Shown: positions 1 through 10,688, numbered from the stretch's first letter. The stretch is DNA of 64,000 nt from Enterobacter sp. 638 (GCF_000016325.1 NC_009436.1:3968001-4032000); one strand, 5' to 3'. Program-made: numbers and translations. The notes: generated by a model from the sequence alone, not told the origin.

Positions 1-205
1 CGCGAATAATGCCCGTCGAAGCGATGGCAACGCGCGTTGCCTGCTTCATCAGCGGTGTCACCAGCTCCGTTAACGCAGCATACAGCGCATCGGGCGTTTT
101 ACTGGCAGGCGTTGGTATCTCGCGTCGTTCGCGGATCTGCAAAGAATCGTCGACCAGCGCGGCGGCGAGTTTGGTCCCTCCGATATCGATAGCCAATGTC
201 GTCAT
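1..205 (-). CDS. nanK: N-acetylmannosamine kinase, N-terminal part (cut by window edge)
   Basis: The first 68 codons of a ROK-family sugar kinase run off the left edge. The start [17 protein letters not shown] carries the ROK ATP-binding DxGGT motif (residues 7-11) and matches E. coli NanK as recalled. NanK phosphorylates N-acetylmannosamine released by NanA to ManNAc-6-P in sialic acid breakdown. The ATG shares an ATGA overlap with the nanT stop, so it is translationally coupled to nanT. In E. coli nanE lies between these two genes; here it does not. Confidence 0.93.
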   Translation of the reverse strand, partial: MTTLAIDIGGTKLAAALVDDSLQIRERREIPTPASKTPDALYAALTELVTPLMKQATRVAIASTGIIR

Positions 206-1689
206 TTCACCGCCTCACGCTCGCTTTTGATGCTGCCTAGAGGAACGGCCCCGCTGAACGGTTTACCGTCAATCGCATCGTGCGTGCGAAGTGCCTCGGG
301 GCGGATCCAGCGCTGCACGCGAGACGGCATATCCAGGCCAATCAACAGGATGACGACAAAGGTTAAGCCGAACGAGAGTGAACCGAGCGCGGTGCCCAGC
401 TCCAGACGTTGTGCCAGCAGCGCCCCAATCACCGGCGCAATCGCCCCACCCAATGCGCCGACGTTGTAAGTAAAGCCCAGCCCGGCGGCACGCTGATCGG
501 TATCGAAGTAGCCGCCGATAAGCTTCGGCAGAATTCCGGAAATCCCCTGCCCGAGCATCTGCTGGAAGAAGAGCAGAAAACCGAGAACCCAGATATTGGA
601 CCCGCCAATCGCAAAGACCGGAATGATAAGGAGCTGCGAGGCCAGCAGGCTGCAAACGTACGCTTTGCGCGTCCCCAGCCAGTCGCCCAGAAAACCGCCG
701 ACACAGCAGCCAACCGCTGCGCCAAAGCCGCTGAAGAACAGCACGCGCGCCACCATCGCCGGATCGTACGCCAAATCCGTTTTCAGATAGGTCGGCAGCA
801 GCGCCTGAATCGGCCACGAATAAAGGAACGCAAACAGCACGACCACCATCAGAGTGACGCCCGTCGGCCAGCGCTTACCGCTGCTTTGCACCATAAAGCT
901 GATGAACACAAAGGCGCACAGCAGGCCAAGAATCATCACCAGACCGGCATTGTTGAGTTCCCCAGCAAAGCAGAACCACAGCGCCGTTCCCGCGAAGAGC
1001 GTCATAGCGATATTGATCACCCGATGTTTGCCACGATAGAGAATATCCACCATTGTGCGCACGGGCGCTTTACCTTCGTGTCTGGCTTTCCAGTCTTCCG
1101 CTTCCGGAATATTTTTACGCAGCCACAGGGCAAAAATGATCGGCAGGATGCCGATAAAAAACAGCGCGCGCCAGCCCCAGACGGGAACGACGAGGCTGTA
1201 GATCTGCGCCGCGATAACGGCACCCACAGAGAAGCCGGAGATCAAAAAGCCGCTGGCTTTGTTGCGCAGGTGCTTTGGCCAGCTTTCAATCACGTAGGTG
1301 GCGCTGGAGCCGTATTCGCCCGCCATGCCCATGCCGATCACCATGCGGGCAATAAACATCGTGATGTAGCCTGGCGCAAAACCGCACGCCAGCGTCCCGC
1401 ACGAAAACAGCACGATACTGGTGATCATCGCCAGTTTCCGCCCGTAGCGATCGCCCATAGCGCCAAGCAGCAGGCCGCCAAACCATCGGGAGATAAAGGC
1501 AGCGGATATGAGGCTAGCCGCCTCGACCGTTGTCAGTCCAAATTCCGTTTTAACTTCCGTTAACACCAGCGCTATCAATACAAAATCGAAACCATCCAGC
1601 AGATATCCCAACCATGCGGCGGAGAAGGCGCGCCACTGCGGGCGGCTGAGATGGCGGTACCACGGGATGCTTTGGGTAGGAATACGCAT
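202..1689 (-). CDS. nanT: Sialic acid (Neu5Ac) MFS transporter
   Basis: A 495-residue major facilitator, about the length of E. coli NanT (496) and very similar along its whole length. NanT imports N-acetylneuraminate with protons across the inner membrane. Visible features are the family start around IPWYRHL, the MFS loop motif GDRYGRKLA near residue 80, and many hydrophobic segments with an extra central pair typical of NanT. A GGGAGAG Shine-Dalgarno sits just upstream of ATG. It lies 65 bp after nanA and overlaps nanK by 4 bp, so nanA-nanT-nanK form one operon under NanR. Confidence 0.97.
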   Translation of the reverse strand: MRIPTQSIPWYRHLSRPQWRAFSAAWLGYLLDGFDFVLIALVLTEVKTEFGLTTVEAASLISAAFISRWFGGLLLGAMGDRYGRKLAMITSIVLFSCGTLACGFAPGYITMFIARMVIGMGMAGEYGSSATYVIESWPKHLRNKASGFLISGFSVGAVIAAQIYSLVVPVWGWRALFFIGILPIIFALWLRKNIPEAEDWKARHEGKAPVRTMVDILYRGKHRVINIAMTLFAGTALWFCFAGELNNAGLVMILGLLCAFVFISFMVQSSGKRWPTGVTLMVVVLFAFLYSWPIQALLPTYLKTDLAYDPAMVARVLFFSGFGAAVGCCVGGFLGDWLGTRKAYVCSLLASQLLIIPVFAIGGSNIWVLGFLLFFQQMLGQGISGILPKLIGGYFDTDQRAAGLGFTYNVGALGGAIAPVIGALLAQRLELGTALGSLSFGLTFVVILLIGLDMPSRVQRWIRPEALRTHDAIDGKPFSGAVPLGSIKSEREAVK

Positions 1690-1754
1690 TTAACTCTCCC
1701 GACGCTCTGTTTTCGTCTGTTTAGCCCAGCGACGGTGCGCCGCCGGGCAACGCA

Positions 1755-2648
1755 CTACGCCTTCTCAACCATCAATTGTTTCGCCAGCGCTTTTAGCTCC
1801 GGCAAATACGGTTCAGCCACCGGTGCAAAGGGTTTGCGACACAGCGGGACGGACACCACATCCATGTAATGCAGAACCGTTTTTAGGCCACGGAATACGC
1901 CAACTTTTATCAGCAGATCGATAACTTTATTGCACTCACTTTGCAGACGCTGTGCCGTCGCGTTGTCACCCTCACGGATCGCTTTGGCTATGGCCTGGTA
2001 GCGCCATCCCATGATGTTGTACGTGCTGCCGATACCGCCGTCAGCGCCAGCCAGTAAACCGGAGGCGAAGATCTCATCGTAACCGTTGTAGAGCACCAGA
2101 TCCGGATGCGCGCGGCGGATCTGCTCCATCTGGAACAGGTCGCCAGACGTTTGCTTCAGCGCGCCCACGCCCGGCAGCGTCACCAGGGTGTTGATCTGAT
2201 CAAGCGTTAGCTTCACGCCGCTCAGCGCCGGAATGTTGTACACCACCATCGGCAAACCATCCGCCGAATCAATAATTGCACGGTAATGATCGCAATGTTC
2301 CTCAAAGCTGAAGGGATAGTAAAACGGTGTGACGGCTGACACAGCGTCAAACCCGAAACGGCTGGCAGACGCCGCTAACTGCTGGCTTTCAGCCGTGCTT
2401 ACGCAGCCGACATGCGCGATTAACGTGATTTTGCCTTTTGCCTCTTCCGCTACGATTTCGAGCACCTGCTCGCGCTCGGAAAGGCTTTGCACAAAGGCTT
2501 CGCCGGTTGAACCGCCGACGTACAGTCCGTCGATTCCCTGCTGCATATTGAACTGCACCAGACGTCGCAAGCTCTCTTTATCGAGTGCCTGCTGAGTGTT
2601 GAACGGAGTCAGGAGTGCGGCCATCACGCCACGTAATTGCTTTGCCAT
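1755..2648 (-). CDS. nanA: N-acetylneuraminate lyase
   Basis: A 297-residue class I aldolase of the DHDPS/NAL family, the usual length. It splits N-acetylneuraminate into pyruvate and ManNAc in the cytoplasm. The N-terminal GGSTGE motif (about residues 46-51) binds the substrate carboxylate, the YNIPALSG stretch holds the conserved Tyr near residue 137, and the Schiff-base Lys lies in ALKQTSGD near residue 165. First gene of the operon; GAGGTAT Shine-Dalgarno; the NanR operator lies 33-55 bp upstream. Confidence 0.97.
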   Translation of the reverse strand: MAKQLRGVMAALLTPFNTQQALDKESLRRLVQFNMQQGIDGLYVGGSTGEAFVQSLSEREQVLEIVAEEAKGKITLIAHVGCVSTAESQQLAASASRFGFDAVSAVTPFYYPFSFEEHCDHYRAIIDSADGLPMVVYNIPALSGVKLTLDQINTLVTLPGVGALKQTSGDLFQMEQIRRAHPDLVLYNGYDEIFASGLLAGADGGIGSTYNIMGWRYQAIAKAIREGDNATAQRLQSECNKVIDLLIKVGVFRGLKTVLHYMDVVSVPLCRKPFAPVAEPYLPELKALAKQLMVEKA

Positions 2649-2680
2649 AGATACCTCAGTGTTTTTGGTCTGCTTATCGA

Positions 2681-2703
2681 TATACCTTTATACCTGTTAT
2701 ACC
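2681..2703 (-). promoter_or_regulatory. NanR operator overlapping the nanA promoter
   Basis: On the minus strand three GGTATA hexamers occur in tandem (plus-strand TATACC at 2681-2686, 2689-2694, 2698-2703), spaced 8 and 9 bp. This is the arrangement known for the E. coli NanR operator. TATA-rich hexamers here can also supply the -10 element, so bound NanR would block RNA polymerase. Sialic acid relieves repression in E. coli; the same is inferred here. Confidence 0.9.
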
Positions 2704-2741
2704 AGATCAAATAAGCAGCACTGCATACAGAACGCTTATAA

Positions 2742-2757
2742 TGCGATCTGCTTCACT
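2742..2757 (-). promoter_or_regulatory. Putative CRP site for the nan operon
   Basis: Minus strand reads AGTGA-AGCAGA-TCGCA, matching the CRP consensus TGTGA-N6-TCACA at 8 of 10 core positions. Its centre lies about 60 bp upstream of the likely start in the GGTATA array, a class I spacing, and E. coli nanA is known to be CRP-activated. Not tested. Confidence 0.55.
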
Positions 2758-2766
2758 AAAGGATCG

Positions 2767-3549
2767 TTATTTCTTCTTTTTGGATCCCTGGCCGAACGCG
2801 TGCCAGGTGGCGGAAACACTGTTGAGATGGGATTGTAGCGCCCGATCGGCTTCATCGGGATCGTGTCGGCGGATCGCATCGACAATCGCAATATGCTGGC
2901 GATAGCTGACGTTATTGTGTTCGTAGAGTTCGGCGTCGGAGACTTTTGGACGGGCCGCAATCAGCCAATCCAGCAGCGCGACGTGGATCGCCATAAAGAT
3001 GGGATTACCTGGGATTTCCGCCAGCACACGGTGGAAATCGACATCGGAGCGGATAAACAGCGCATTGTCACTGAGCGACTGACTGTTGATTTCTAGCGCT
3101 TTTGACAAGCTTTCTACCTGCTCATCCGTGGCAAATTCCGCTGCGTAGCGCACCAGACTGGATTCAAAAAACAGCCGTAGCTGCTCAAAGTGGGTAATCC
3201 CGCCGGGTTGCGTGAGGAAATCTTTCGCCATGCCGGAGAGTTCACCGATTATGGTGTCGGCAGAAGGCATGGAAACGCGTGCGCGCTCACCATTGTTAAT
3301 CTGCACCAGCCCTTTGCGTTTTAACGCGGCCAGCGCTTCGCGTACGGATGGACGCCCAACGTTGAAGAACTCCATCAGTTCGCGCTCTGACGGGAGTTGT
3401 TCGCCCTGCGCAAACTCCTGCCGGCGAATCATTTGCTCCAGTTCTTCTTCCACCATATCGGAGAGTTTTTTACGCGCCAGCGGACGACGGCGCAAACTGC
3501 GACCCACGGTTTCGGTTGAATTTTCCGCCTGAAGATCAATTGGTTTCAT
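2767..3549 (-). CDS. nanR: Sialic acid-responsive repressor NanR (GntR/FadR family)
   Basis: A 260-residue GntR-family regulator with an N-terminal winged helix (ELEQMIRR through [18 protein letters not shown], residues ~34-90) and a FadR-type C-terminal effector domain ([12 protein letters not shown] and H residues that bind metal). Neu5Ac releases NanR from the GGTATA array upstream of nanA. The ATG at 3549 gives a length near E. coli NanR (263); an upstream in-frame ATG would add 33 unconserved residues. It ends in a lysine run, as in E. coli. It lies upstream of the operon in the same direction but has its own promoter. Confidence 0.95.
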   Translation of the reverse strand: MKPIDLQAENSTETVGRSLRRRPLARKKLSDMVEEELEQMIRRQEFAQGEQLPSERELMEFFNVGRPSVREALAALKRKGLVQINNGERARVSMPSADTIIGELSGMAKDFLTQPGGITHFEQLRLFFESSLVRYAAEFATDEQVESLSKALEINSQSLSDNALFIRSDVDFHRVLAEIPGNPIFMAIHVALLDWLIAARPKVSDAELYEHNNVSYRQHIAIVDAIRRHDPDEADRALQSHLNSVSATWHAFGQGSKKKK

Positions 3550-3636
3550 AAAGACTCGGGTCAGAAGAGTGACAATCAGTGACAACGATTTATCATAACA
3601 TAGGATTTTTAGCGTAGCGAAAAACCCTGGATAGCA

Positions 3637-3659
3637 AAACAGGCCCAAGGGGCCTGTTT
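3637..3659 (-). terminator. Hairpin terminator after sspB
   Basis: AAACAGGCCC / GGGGCCTGTTT stem of about 10 bp with a tiny loop, immediately after the sspB stop, then a short TTTT on the minus strand. Likely the end of the sspAB transcript. Confidence 0.7.
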
Positions 3660-3661
3660 GA

Positions 3662-4159
3662 TTATTTCACAACACGTAACGCTGGACGGCCACCGCGCGG
3701 CGGCGGATCGTCATCCGGATCGTTATCATTGTCGTGATCGGGCTTATCGCCATCGATAACAGACATGACCGTTTCGCTTTCGCTACCGGTAGAACCGTCT
3801 TCATCGTTGAGGCTGGCGACGTCTTCATCATATGCCGCTTCCGGCTCAAACATCGTACCCGCACCGTTTTCACGTGCATAGACCGCCAGTACGGCTGCCA
3901 GTGGCACAGAAACCTGACGCGGTACACCGCCGAAGCGGGCATTGAAGCTCACTTCGTCGTTGGACAGCTCAAGATTTCCGACCGCACGCGGAGCAATGTT
4001 CAACACGATTTGCCCGTCGCGCGCGTATTCCATCGGAACTTGCACACCCGGCAACGTCACATCCACCACCAGGTGCGGCGTCAGCTGGTTGTCCAGCAGC
4101 CATTCATAGAAGGCGCGCAGCAGATACGGACGGCGTGGAGACAGCTGTGACATTTCCAC
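3662..4159 (-). CDS. sspB: ClpXP adaptor / stringent starvation protein B
   Basis: A 165-residue SspB, the E. coli length. The N-terminal domain (residues ~4-110, [17 protein letters not shown] onward) binds ssrA tags and the RseA fragment; a disordered acidic linker (~111-155) leads to the C-terminal [10 protein letters not shown], the known ClpX-docking peptide. I chose the GTG at 4159 because a GAGG Shine-Dalgarno sits 9 bases away and it aligns with the E. coli N-terminus; an ATG two codons in is too far from that site. It follows sspA by 5 bp in one operon. Confidence 0.95.
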   Translation of the reverse strand: MEMSQLSPRRPYLLRAFYEWLLDNQLTPHLVVDVTLPGVQVPMEYARDGQIVLNIAPRAVGNLELSNDEVSFNARFGGVPRQVSVPLAAVLAVYARENGAGTMFEPEAAYDEDVASLNDEDGSTGSESETVMSVIDGDKPDHDNDNDPDDDPPPRGGRPALRVVK

Positions 4160-4164
4160 AATCG

Positions 4165-4803
4165 TTAACCTCGGCCAAGACGCATTTCGCGTTCCGGTTC
4201 TGTCAGGGACGCGAGGAAAGAATCACGCTCAAATACGCGAGTCATATAGCCTTTCAGCTCTTTCGCACCCGGACCACTGAATTCTACGCCCAGAGACTGC
4301 AGACGCCATAACAGCGGAGCCAGGTAGCAATCGACCAGACTGAACTCATCACTCAGGAAGAATGGTTTCTGACCAAACACCGGGGCGATTGCGAGCAATT
4401 CTTCACGCAGTTGCTTACGAGCAGCGTCCGCTTCAGAAGAGGAACCGTTGACGATAACGTTCATCAGCGTGTACCAGTCTTTCTCGATACGCTGCATATA
4501 CAGGCGGCTTTCGCCACGCGCAACCGGGTAAACCGGCATCAGCGGCGGATGAGGGAAACGCTCATCCAGATATTCCATAATGATGCGGGATTCCCACAGG
4601 GTCAGCTCGCGATCCACAAGCGTTGGTACGCTCTGGTTCGGGTTGAGATCGATCAGATCCTGAGGCGGGTTATCCTTTTCCACATGCTCGATCTCAAAAC
4701 TGACACCCTTCTCGGCCAGCACGATACGAACCTGATGGCTATAAATGTCAGTAGGACCAGAAAACAGCGTCATTACCGAACGTTTGTTGGCAGCGACAGC
4801 CAT
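4165..4803 (-). CDS. sspA: Stringent starvation protein A (GST-fold RNA polymerase-associated protein)
   Basis: A 212-residue GST-like protein. A thioredoxin-fold N domain (MTLFSGPTDIYSHQVRIVLAEKG, then NQSVPTLVD and the ESRIIMEYLDE motif) is followed by an all-helical C domain. SspA binds RNA polymerase and supports stationary-phase and acid tolerance and phage P1 late transcription in E. coli. It lacks a normal GST catalytic residue and is not expected to conjugate glutathione. First gene of sspAB. Confidence 0.96.
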   Translation of the reverse strand: MAVAANKRSVMTLFSGPTDIYSHQVRIVLAEKGVSFEIEHVEKDNPPQDLIDLNPNQSVPTLVDRELTLWESRIIMEYLDERFPHPPLMPVYPVARGESRLYMQRIEKDWYTLMNVIVNGSSSEADAARKQLREELLAIAPVFGQKPFFLSDEFSLVDCYLAPLLWRLQSLGVEFSGPGAKELKGYMTRVFERDSFLASLTEPEREMRLGRG

Positions 4804-5054
4804 GAAAACCTCCAGGTATATTCAGAATAGTACTGCTACTAGCCACGATGGCTAGCCAGATGATTTGTCACCCATCCCAGAGAACAATCGCATTGTTCAT
4901 AAAGTGAACAAAAATCGAGGGTTCGCCGACATTTGGGCAGAAAATTGGATGATAGTTTACCAGATTTTGCAGGGTTTGTGGTGAGGGGATTCTGGAAATG
5001 CTGAAAAAGAGCTGGGAATCAAATAAATACTGTGGATAACCTGAACATTATCCA
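4804..5054. other. sspA upstream region, no gene seen
   Basis: About 250 bp between the sspA start and the rpsI terminator. It should hold the sspA promoter, but I could not define -35/-10 boxes with confidence. An open reading frame reading through the rpsI end has no family resemblance and was rejected. Confidence 0.5.
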
Positions 5055-5082
5055 TAAAAAAAACCCGCCGAAGCGGGTTTTT
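5055..5082 (-). terminator. Intrinsic terminator of rplM-rpsI
   Basis: AAACCCGC-CGAA-GCGGGTTT hairpin at 5061-5080 followed on the minus strand by a long T run. Located 32 bp after the rpsI stop. Confidence 0.92.
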
Positions 5083-5113
5083 CGCCAATCCTTCTGCCAA
5101 AGCAGAAAAAAGA

Positions 5114-5509
<396 letters not shown>

Positions 5510-5521
5510 CTATAATCCCGA

Positions 5522-6142
<621 letters not shown>

Positions 6143-6239
6143 CCCCTAAATGTGATTAGTCGCAAGGTTTTCCGGGAAGCGGTCCGTTTTGGCGAATGCT
6201 TTCGCTGACCGCGCCATTCACACCGTGAAAGGCCGCGCG

Positions 6240-7364
6240 TTAGGGCATATGAGCACGCTTCAAATACTCTTCGCTTTGCATTTCCTGCAAGCGTGACAAA
6301 CAGCGCTGGAATTCAAATTTCAGCCGCTCGCCCTGATAAATTTCATATAACGGCATTTCCGCGCTGACCACCAGCTTGACGTGGCGCTCGTAAAACTCAT
6401 CCACCAGCGCAATAAAACGGCGTGCTTCACTCTCCATCAGCGGCGTCATCACCGGAACATCCAACAGCATCACGGTGTGGAACAGACGCGAGAGCGCAAT
6501 GTAATCATGCTGGCTGCGGGCATCCACGCACAGCGTCGCGAAAGACACGGCCAGGGTTTGATTTTCGACCCCAAGCGTCTGTAATGGCCGATGATTAATT
6601 TCCAGTTCAGGCGATTTATCACGCTTAGCGCCCGCGAGCGCCAGCCACAGTTTGTCCATTTGGCTTTGTGTCTGCTCGTTTAAAGGAGACAGCCAGAGGT
6701 GCGCCTGAGTCAGCGTGCGCAGACGATAATCCACACCCGCATCCACATTCATGATGTCACAATGTTCTTTAATCGCATCGATTGCAGGCATGAAACGTGC
6801 GCGTTGCAGACCGTTACGATACAGGTCGTCTGGCGGAATATTCGATGTCGCTACCAGCGTAATACCACGCGCGAAAAGGGCTTTCATCAGGCCGCCAAGC
6901 AGCATGGCGTCGGTGATATCGGAGACAAAAAATTCATCAAAGCACAGGACGTCGGTTTCCGCTTTAAAACGGTCGGCGACAATCTCCAGCGGATCGGCGT
7001 GGCCTTGCAGCGCCGTGAGCTCTTCATGTACGCGCAGCATAAAGCGGTGGAAGTGCAAACGCTGCTTCCGCGTGCCCGGCAGGCTTTGATAAAACATATC
7101 CATTAGCCAGGTTTTGCCCCGCCCCACACCACCCCACATATATAAGCCGCGAACCGGGGGAACCGTCTGTGGATATTTTTTCCCTAACAGTCGCCCAAAC
7201 GCGGCTTTCAGCCCGCTGGTTTGCGCCGTTTCAGTCGGTTCGGTCATCAATTTTTGATAGATAGAATTCAGGCGATTTACCGCGTCACGCTGCACATCAT
7301 CTGGCTGGTGAGTGCCCTCATCCAGGGCTTGTTGGTAACGCGATGTTGGAGACAGGCTTTGCAT
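6240..7364 (-). CDS. zapE: Cell division AFG1-family ATPase ZapE
   Basis: A 374-residue AFG1-like P-loop ATPase. Walker A is GGVGRGKT (residues 78-85), Walker B is CFDEF (141-145), and a sensor-like VATSNIPPDDLY follows. ZapE associates with the Z ring and affects constriction, especially under low oxygen or heat. The N-terminal segment and length agree with E. coli ZapE (YhcM). It is divergent from zapG and upstream of rplM in the same direction, with about 100 bp before the rplM promoter. Confidence 0.95.
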   Translation of the reverse strand: MQSLSPTSRYQQALDEGTHQPDDVQRDAVNRLNSIYQKLMTEPTETAQTSGLKAAFGRLLGKKYPQTVPPVRGLYMWGGVGRGKTWLMDMFYQSLPGTRKQRLHFHRFMLRVHEELTALQGHADPLEIVADRFKAETDVLCFDEFFVSDITDAMLLGGLMKALFARGITLVATSNIPPDDLYRNGLQRARFMPAIDAIKEHCDIMNVDAGVDYRLRTLTQAHLWLSPLNEQTQSQMDKLWLALAGAKRDKSPELEINHRPLQTLGVENQTLAVSFATLCVDARSQHDYIALSRLFHTVMLLDVPVMTPLMESEARRFIALVDEFYERHVKLVVSAEMPLYEIYQGERLKFEFQRCLSRLQEMQSEEYLKRAHMP

Positions 7365-7553
7365 AATGTCGTTGTTATTCCTTCAATTAATCCTCGCCAG
7401 AAGACTCAACTGGCGAAAAAAAGGCCGTTCTACAGTACGCGATGATACGTCAGGATTCCACTTCTGAAGAAATAGCGGTTATAGTGGCATAATCAGGCAC
7501 AGGCAGGAGCCGCGCCAATACCCTACGGAACCACAAGATAACGGGAGAAGTTC

Positions 7554-7952
7554 ATGACCTGGGAATATGCGCTAATTGGTTTAGTCGTCGGCATCGCAAT
7601 CGGTGCTGTAGCCATGCGTTTCGGTAATCGCAAATTGCGTCAGCAGCAGTCGTTACAATACGAACTGGAAAAAAACAAAGCTGAACTTGAAGAGTATCGT
7701 GAAGAGCTGGTCAGCCACTTTGCCCGTAGCGCCGAGCTGCTGGACAACATGGCCACCGACTATCGTCAGCTGTATCAACATATGGCAAAAAGCTCCAGCA
7801 ACCTTCTGCCGGAGATGAGTGCTGAAAGCAACCCGTTCCGCAACCGTCTGGCTGAGTCCGAAGCCAGCAACGATCAGGTGCCAGTACAGATGCCGCGTGA
7901 TTACTCAGACGGTGCATCCGGCCTGCTGCGCGGTGGCGTAAAACGCGATTAA
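7554..7952 (+). CDS. zapG: Inner-membrane Z-ring/cell-shape protein ZapG (YhcB)
   Basis: 132 residues: one N-terminal transmembrane helix (about 4-21), then a long coiled coil (about 25-80, rich in Q/E/L/K) and a flexible tail ending GLLRGGVKRD. This matches YhcB (DUF1043), which links envelope growth and division in E. coli. Upstream GGGAGAAG Shine-Dalgarno. It reads divergently from zapE with 189 bp between the starts. Confidence 0.94.
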   Translation: MTWEYALIGLVVGIAIGAVAMRFGNRKLRQQQSLQYELEKNKAELEEYREELVSHFARSAELLDNMATDYRQLYQHMAKSSSNLLPEMSAESNPFRNRLAESEASNDQVPVQMPRDYSDGASGLLRGGVKRD

Positions 7953-8123
7953 TCGCACATCTGCAATATATTTTACGGGCGCAGCCCTTGCGCCCGTCCT
8001 TTCTTTCCCTTCCCAGCTATTATTTAGTCAATTACCTCATTGTTCAGTGGTTTAAAATTCAATAACATCAAACTGTTTTTGGGCCGTTTTTCCCTTTATT
8101 CCAGGTTATGAGAGCCAGCATCA

Positions 8124-9491
8124 ATGAAGAAAAAAAACCAGCTGTTAAGCGCGATTGCGTTAAGTGTCGGGTTATCTCTCACGGCGTCATGGCCTGCGGC
8201 TGCGGCCCTGCCTTCGCAAGTGCCTGGTGAGGCAGCCATTCCAAGCCTTGCGCCAATGCTTGAAAAAGTGTTGCCGGCGGTGGTCAGCATTAAGGTTGAG
8301 GGCACGGCGGCACAGAGCCAACGTATACCAGAAGAGCTAAAAAAATATTTTGGTGAAGAGGGACCCGATCAGCAAACCCAGCCGTTTGAAGGGCTTGGCT
8401 CCGGGGTAGTGATTGATGCGGCGAAAGGCTACGTGCTGACGAACAATCACGTTATCAGCCAGGCCGATAAAATCAGCGTGCAAATGAATGATGGTCGCGA
8501 GTTCGATGCCAAACTGATTGGCAGCGACGATCAAAGTGACATCGCGCTACTGCAAATCCAGAATCCCAGCAAGCTGACGCAAATTGTTATCGCGGATTCC
8601 GACAAATTGCGTGTCGGAGATTTTGCCGTGGCCGTGGGTAACCCTTTCGGTCTGGGCCAGACGGCAACCTCAGGCATTATCTCTGCGTTGGGTCGTAGCG
8701 GTCTAAATCTCGAAGGCCTGGAGAACTTTATCCAGACTGACGCCTCCATTAACCGCGGGAATTCCGGCGGCGCACTGCTAAACCTCAACGGTGAGCTGAT
8801 TGGTATTAACACCGCGATTCTTGCTCCCGGTGGCGGCAGCGTTGGTATTGGCTTTGCGATCCCCAGCAATATGGCCAAAATCCTCTCGCAACAGCTGATT
8901 GAATCCGGCGAGGTAAAACGCGGTCTGCTGGGAATTAAAGGCATGGAAATGAGCGCTGATATCGCAAAAGCCTTTAATCTCGACGTGCAGCGTGGGGCGT
9001 TTGTCAGTGAAGTTCTGGCGAACTCCGGCTCCGCAAAAGCGGGTGTGAAATCGGGCGATATCATCGTTAGCCTCAACGGTAAGCCGCTGAGCAGCTTCGC
9101 TGAATTACGCTCACGTGTTGCCACCACGGAACCTGGGACGAAGGTGAAGCTTGGGTTGCTGCGCGATGGCAAACCGCTGGAAGTCGAAGTTACGCTGGAT
9201 AAGAGCACCTCATCGTCGGCCAGTGCTGAACTGATTGCCCCTGCACTACAAGGTGCGGCGCTCAGCGATGGTCAGCTTAAAGACGGTACAAAAGGTATTT
9301 CTATCGAGAGCGTCGAAAAGAGCAGTCCCGCCGCGCAGGCAGGCCTGCATCAGGATGACGTGATTATCGGTGTTAACCGCAGCCGTGTTCAGTCGATCGC
9401 CGAGATGCGCAAGGTCCTGGAAAGCAAGCCAGCAGTGATTGCGCTGCAAATCATCCGTGGCAACGATACGCTCTACATTCTATTACGCTAA
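8124..9491 (+). CDS. degQ: Periplasmic HtrA serine endoprotease DegQ
   Basis: 455 residues, the E. coli DegQ length. Signal peptide 1-28 (MKKKNQLLSAIALSVG... AAA). The protease domain has the triad H109 (TNNHV), D139 (SDIAL) and S214 (GNSGG); two PDZ domains follow (about 255-340 and 365-450). DegQ degrades and chaperones unfolded periplasmic proteins. Directly upstream of its membrane-anchored relative degS, with a hairpin between them. No sigma-E promoter was identified by eye. Confidence 0.97.
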   Translation: MKKKNQLLSAIALSVGLSLTASWPAAAALPSQVPGEAAIPSLAPMLEKVLPAVVSIKVEGTAAQSQRIPEELKKYFGEEGPDQQTQPFEGLGSGVVIDAAKGYVLTNNHVISQADKISVQMNDGREFDAKLIGSDDQSDIALLQIQNPSKLTQIVIADSDKLRVGDFAVAVGNPFGLGQTATSGIISALGRSGLNLEGLENFIQTDASINRGNSGGALLNLNGELIGINTAILAPGGGSVGIGFAIPSNMAKILSQQLIESGEVKRGLLGIKGMEMSADIAKAFNLDVQRGAFVSEVLANSGSAKAGVKSGDIIVSLNGKPLSSFAELRSRVATTEPGTKVKLGLLRDGKPLEVEVTLDKSTSSSASAELIAPALQGAALSDGQLKDGTKGISIESVEKSSPAAQAGLHQDDVIIGVNRSRVQSIAEMRKVLESKPAVIALQIIRGNDTLYILLR

Positions 9492-9501
9492 GCATTTGCT
9501 C

Positions 9502-9535
9502 ATCCGGACGTCACCGCTGCATGTGATGTCCGGAT
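9502..9535. repeat. Palindrome between degQ and degS
   Basis: ATCCGGACGTCAC and GTGATGTCCGGAT pair over 12 of 13 positions around an 8-nt loop. No T-run follows, so it is a poor intrinsic terminator. The GTCCGGATAAG edge recalls REP-type elements. It could stabilise degQ mRNA or stop 3' exonucleases. Confidence 0.6.
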
Positions 9536-9582
9536 AAGTCATGCTATGCTGCATCCGTCCCTTAATTAACGACGCCCGCATC

Positions 9583-10650
9583 ATGTTTCTTAAGCTATTT
9601 CGTTCAGTTGCTATCGGTTTGGTCGTTGGCGGCCTGTTATTGGCTGCAATGCCCTCTTTACGTCAGTTAAATCAGCTGGCGGCACCGCGTTTCGACAGCA
9701 CCGATGAGACGCCTGTGAGCTACAACCAGGCGGTTCGCCGTGCTGCGCCTGCTGTGGTTAACGTCTATAACCGCGGCCTCAACAGTTCCGCGCATAATCA
9801 ACTTGAGATTCGTACTCTCGGCTCCGGCGTGATCATGGATGAGCGCGGCTACATCATTACCAACAAACACGTCATTAACGACGCCGATCAGATTATCGTC
9901 GCCCTGCAGGATGGCCGCGTGTTTGAAGCCTTATTGGTTGGCTCGGACACGCTGACCGATCTCGCCGTCCTCAAAATCAATGCCACGGGCGGGCTGCCGG
10001 TGATTCCGATCAACCGTAAACGCACGCCGCATATCGGCGATGTGGTGATGGCAATTGGTAACCCGTATAACCTTGGGCAAACCATTACCCAGGGGATTAT
10101 CAGCGCCACCGGTCGTATCGGTTTGAATCCCTCCGGGCGACAAAACTTCCTGCAAACGGACGCCTCCATTAACCACGGTAACTCCGGCGGCGCGCTGGTG
10201 AATTCGCTGGGAGAATTAATGGGCATCAATACCCTGTCGTTCGATAAAAGTAACGATGGCGAAACGCCTGAGGGCATCGGTTTTGCGATCCCGTTCCAGC
10301 TGGCCAACAAAATTATGGACAAGCTGATTCGCGATGGTCGCGTCATTCGCGGCTATATTGGCATCGGTGGCCGAGAAATTGCGCCAATGCACACTCAGGG
10401 CGGCGGCATCGATCAGATTCAGGGTATCGTGGTCAATGAAGTGACACCGGGTGGTCCGGCGGCTAACGCGGGGCTACAGGTGAACGACGTGATTGTTTCG
10501 GTCAATGGCACGCCTGCCGTATCCGCACTAGAAACAATGGATCAGGTAGCAGAGATTCGTCCTGGCTCGATTATTCCGGTCGAAGTCATGCGTAATGACA
10601 AAAAACTGACGCTTCAGGTGACGATTCAGGAATATCCCGCCACTAACTAA
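9583..10650 (+). CDS. degS: Site-1 protease DegS of the sigma-E response
   Basis: 355 residues, equal to E. coli DegS. One N-terminal membrane anchor (about 5-22), protease domain with H96 (TNKHV), D126 (LTDLAVL) and S201 (GNSGG), and one C-terminal PDZ domain that senses misfolded porin C-termini. DegS cuts RseA in the periplasm and so starts release of sigma-E. The ATG at 9583 fits the family; an upstream ATG would add 14 unconserved residues. Weak Shine-Dalgarno. Confidence 0.97.
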   Translation: MFLKLFRSVAIGLVVGGLLLAAMPSLRQLNQLAAPRFDSTDETPVSYNQAVRRAAPAVVNVYNRGLNSSAHNQLEIRTLGSGVIMDERGYIITNKHVINDADQIIVALQDGRVFEALLVGSDTLTDLAVLKINATGGLPVIPINRKRTPHIGDVVMAIGNPYNLGQTITQGIISATGRIGLNPSGRQNFLQTDASINHGNSGGALVNSLGELMGINTLSFDKSNDGETPEGIGFAIPFQLANKIMDKLIRDGRVIRGYIGIGGREIAPMHTQGGGIDQIQGIVVNEVTPGGPAANAGLQVNDVIVSVNGTPAVSALETMDQVAEIRPGSIIPVEVMRNDKKLTLQVTIQEYPATN

Positions 10651-10655
10651 AAGCA

Positions 10656-10688
10656 TAAAAAAACCGGAGCACATGGCTCCGGTTTTTT
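10656..10688. terminator. Bidirectional terminator between degS and mdh
   Basis: AAAAAACCGGAGC-ACAT-GGCTCCGGTTTTTT: GC-rich stem with T runs on both strands, placed between two convergent genes. Confidence 0.92.

Noticed and set aside
409..1563. 384-codon open frame opposite nanT
   Set aside because: Low-complexity, R/Q/H-rich translation typical of the antisense of a GC-rich membrane gene; no Shine-Dalgarno and no family.
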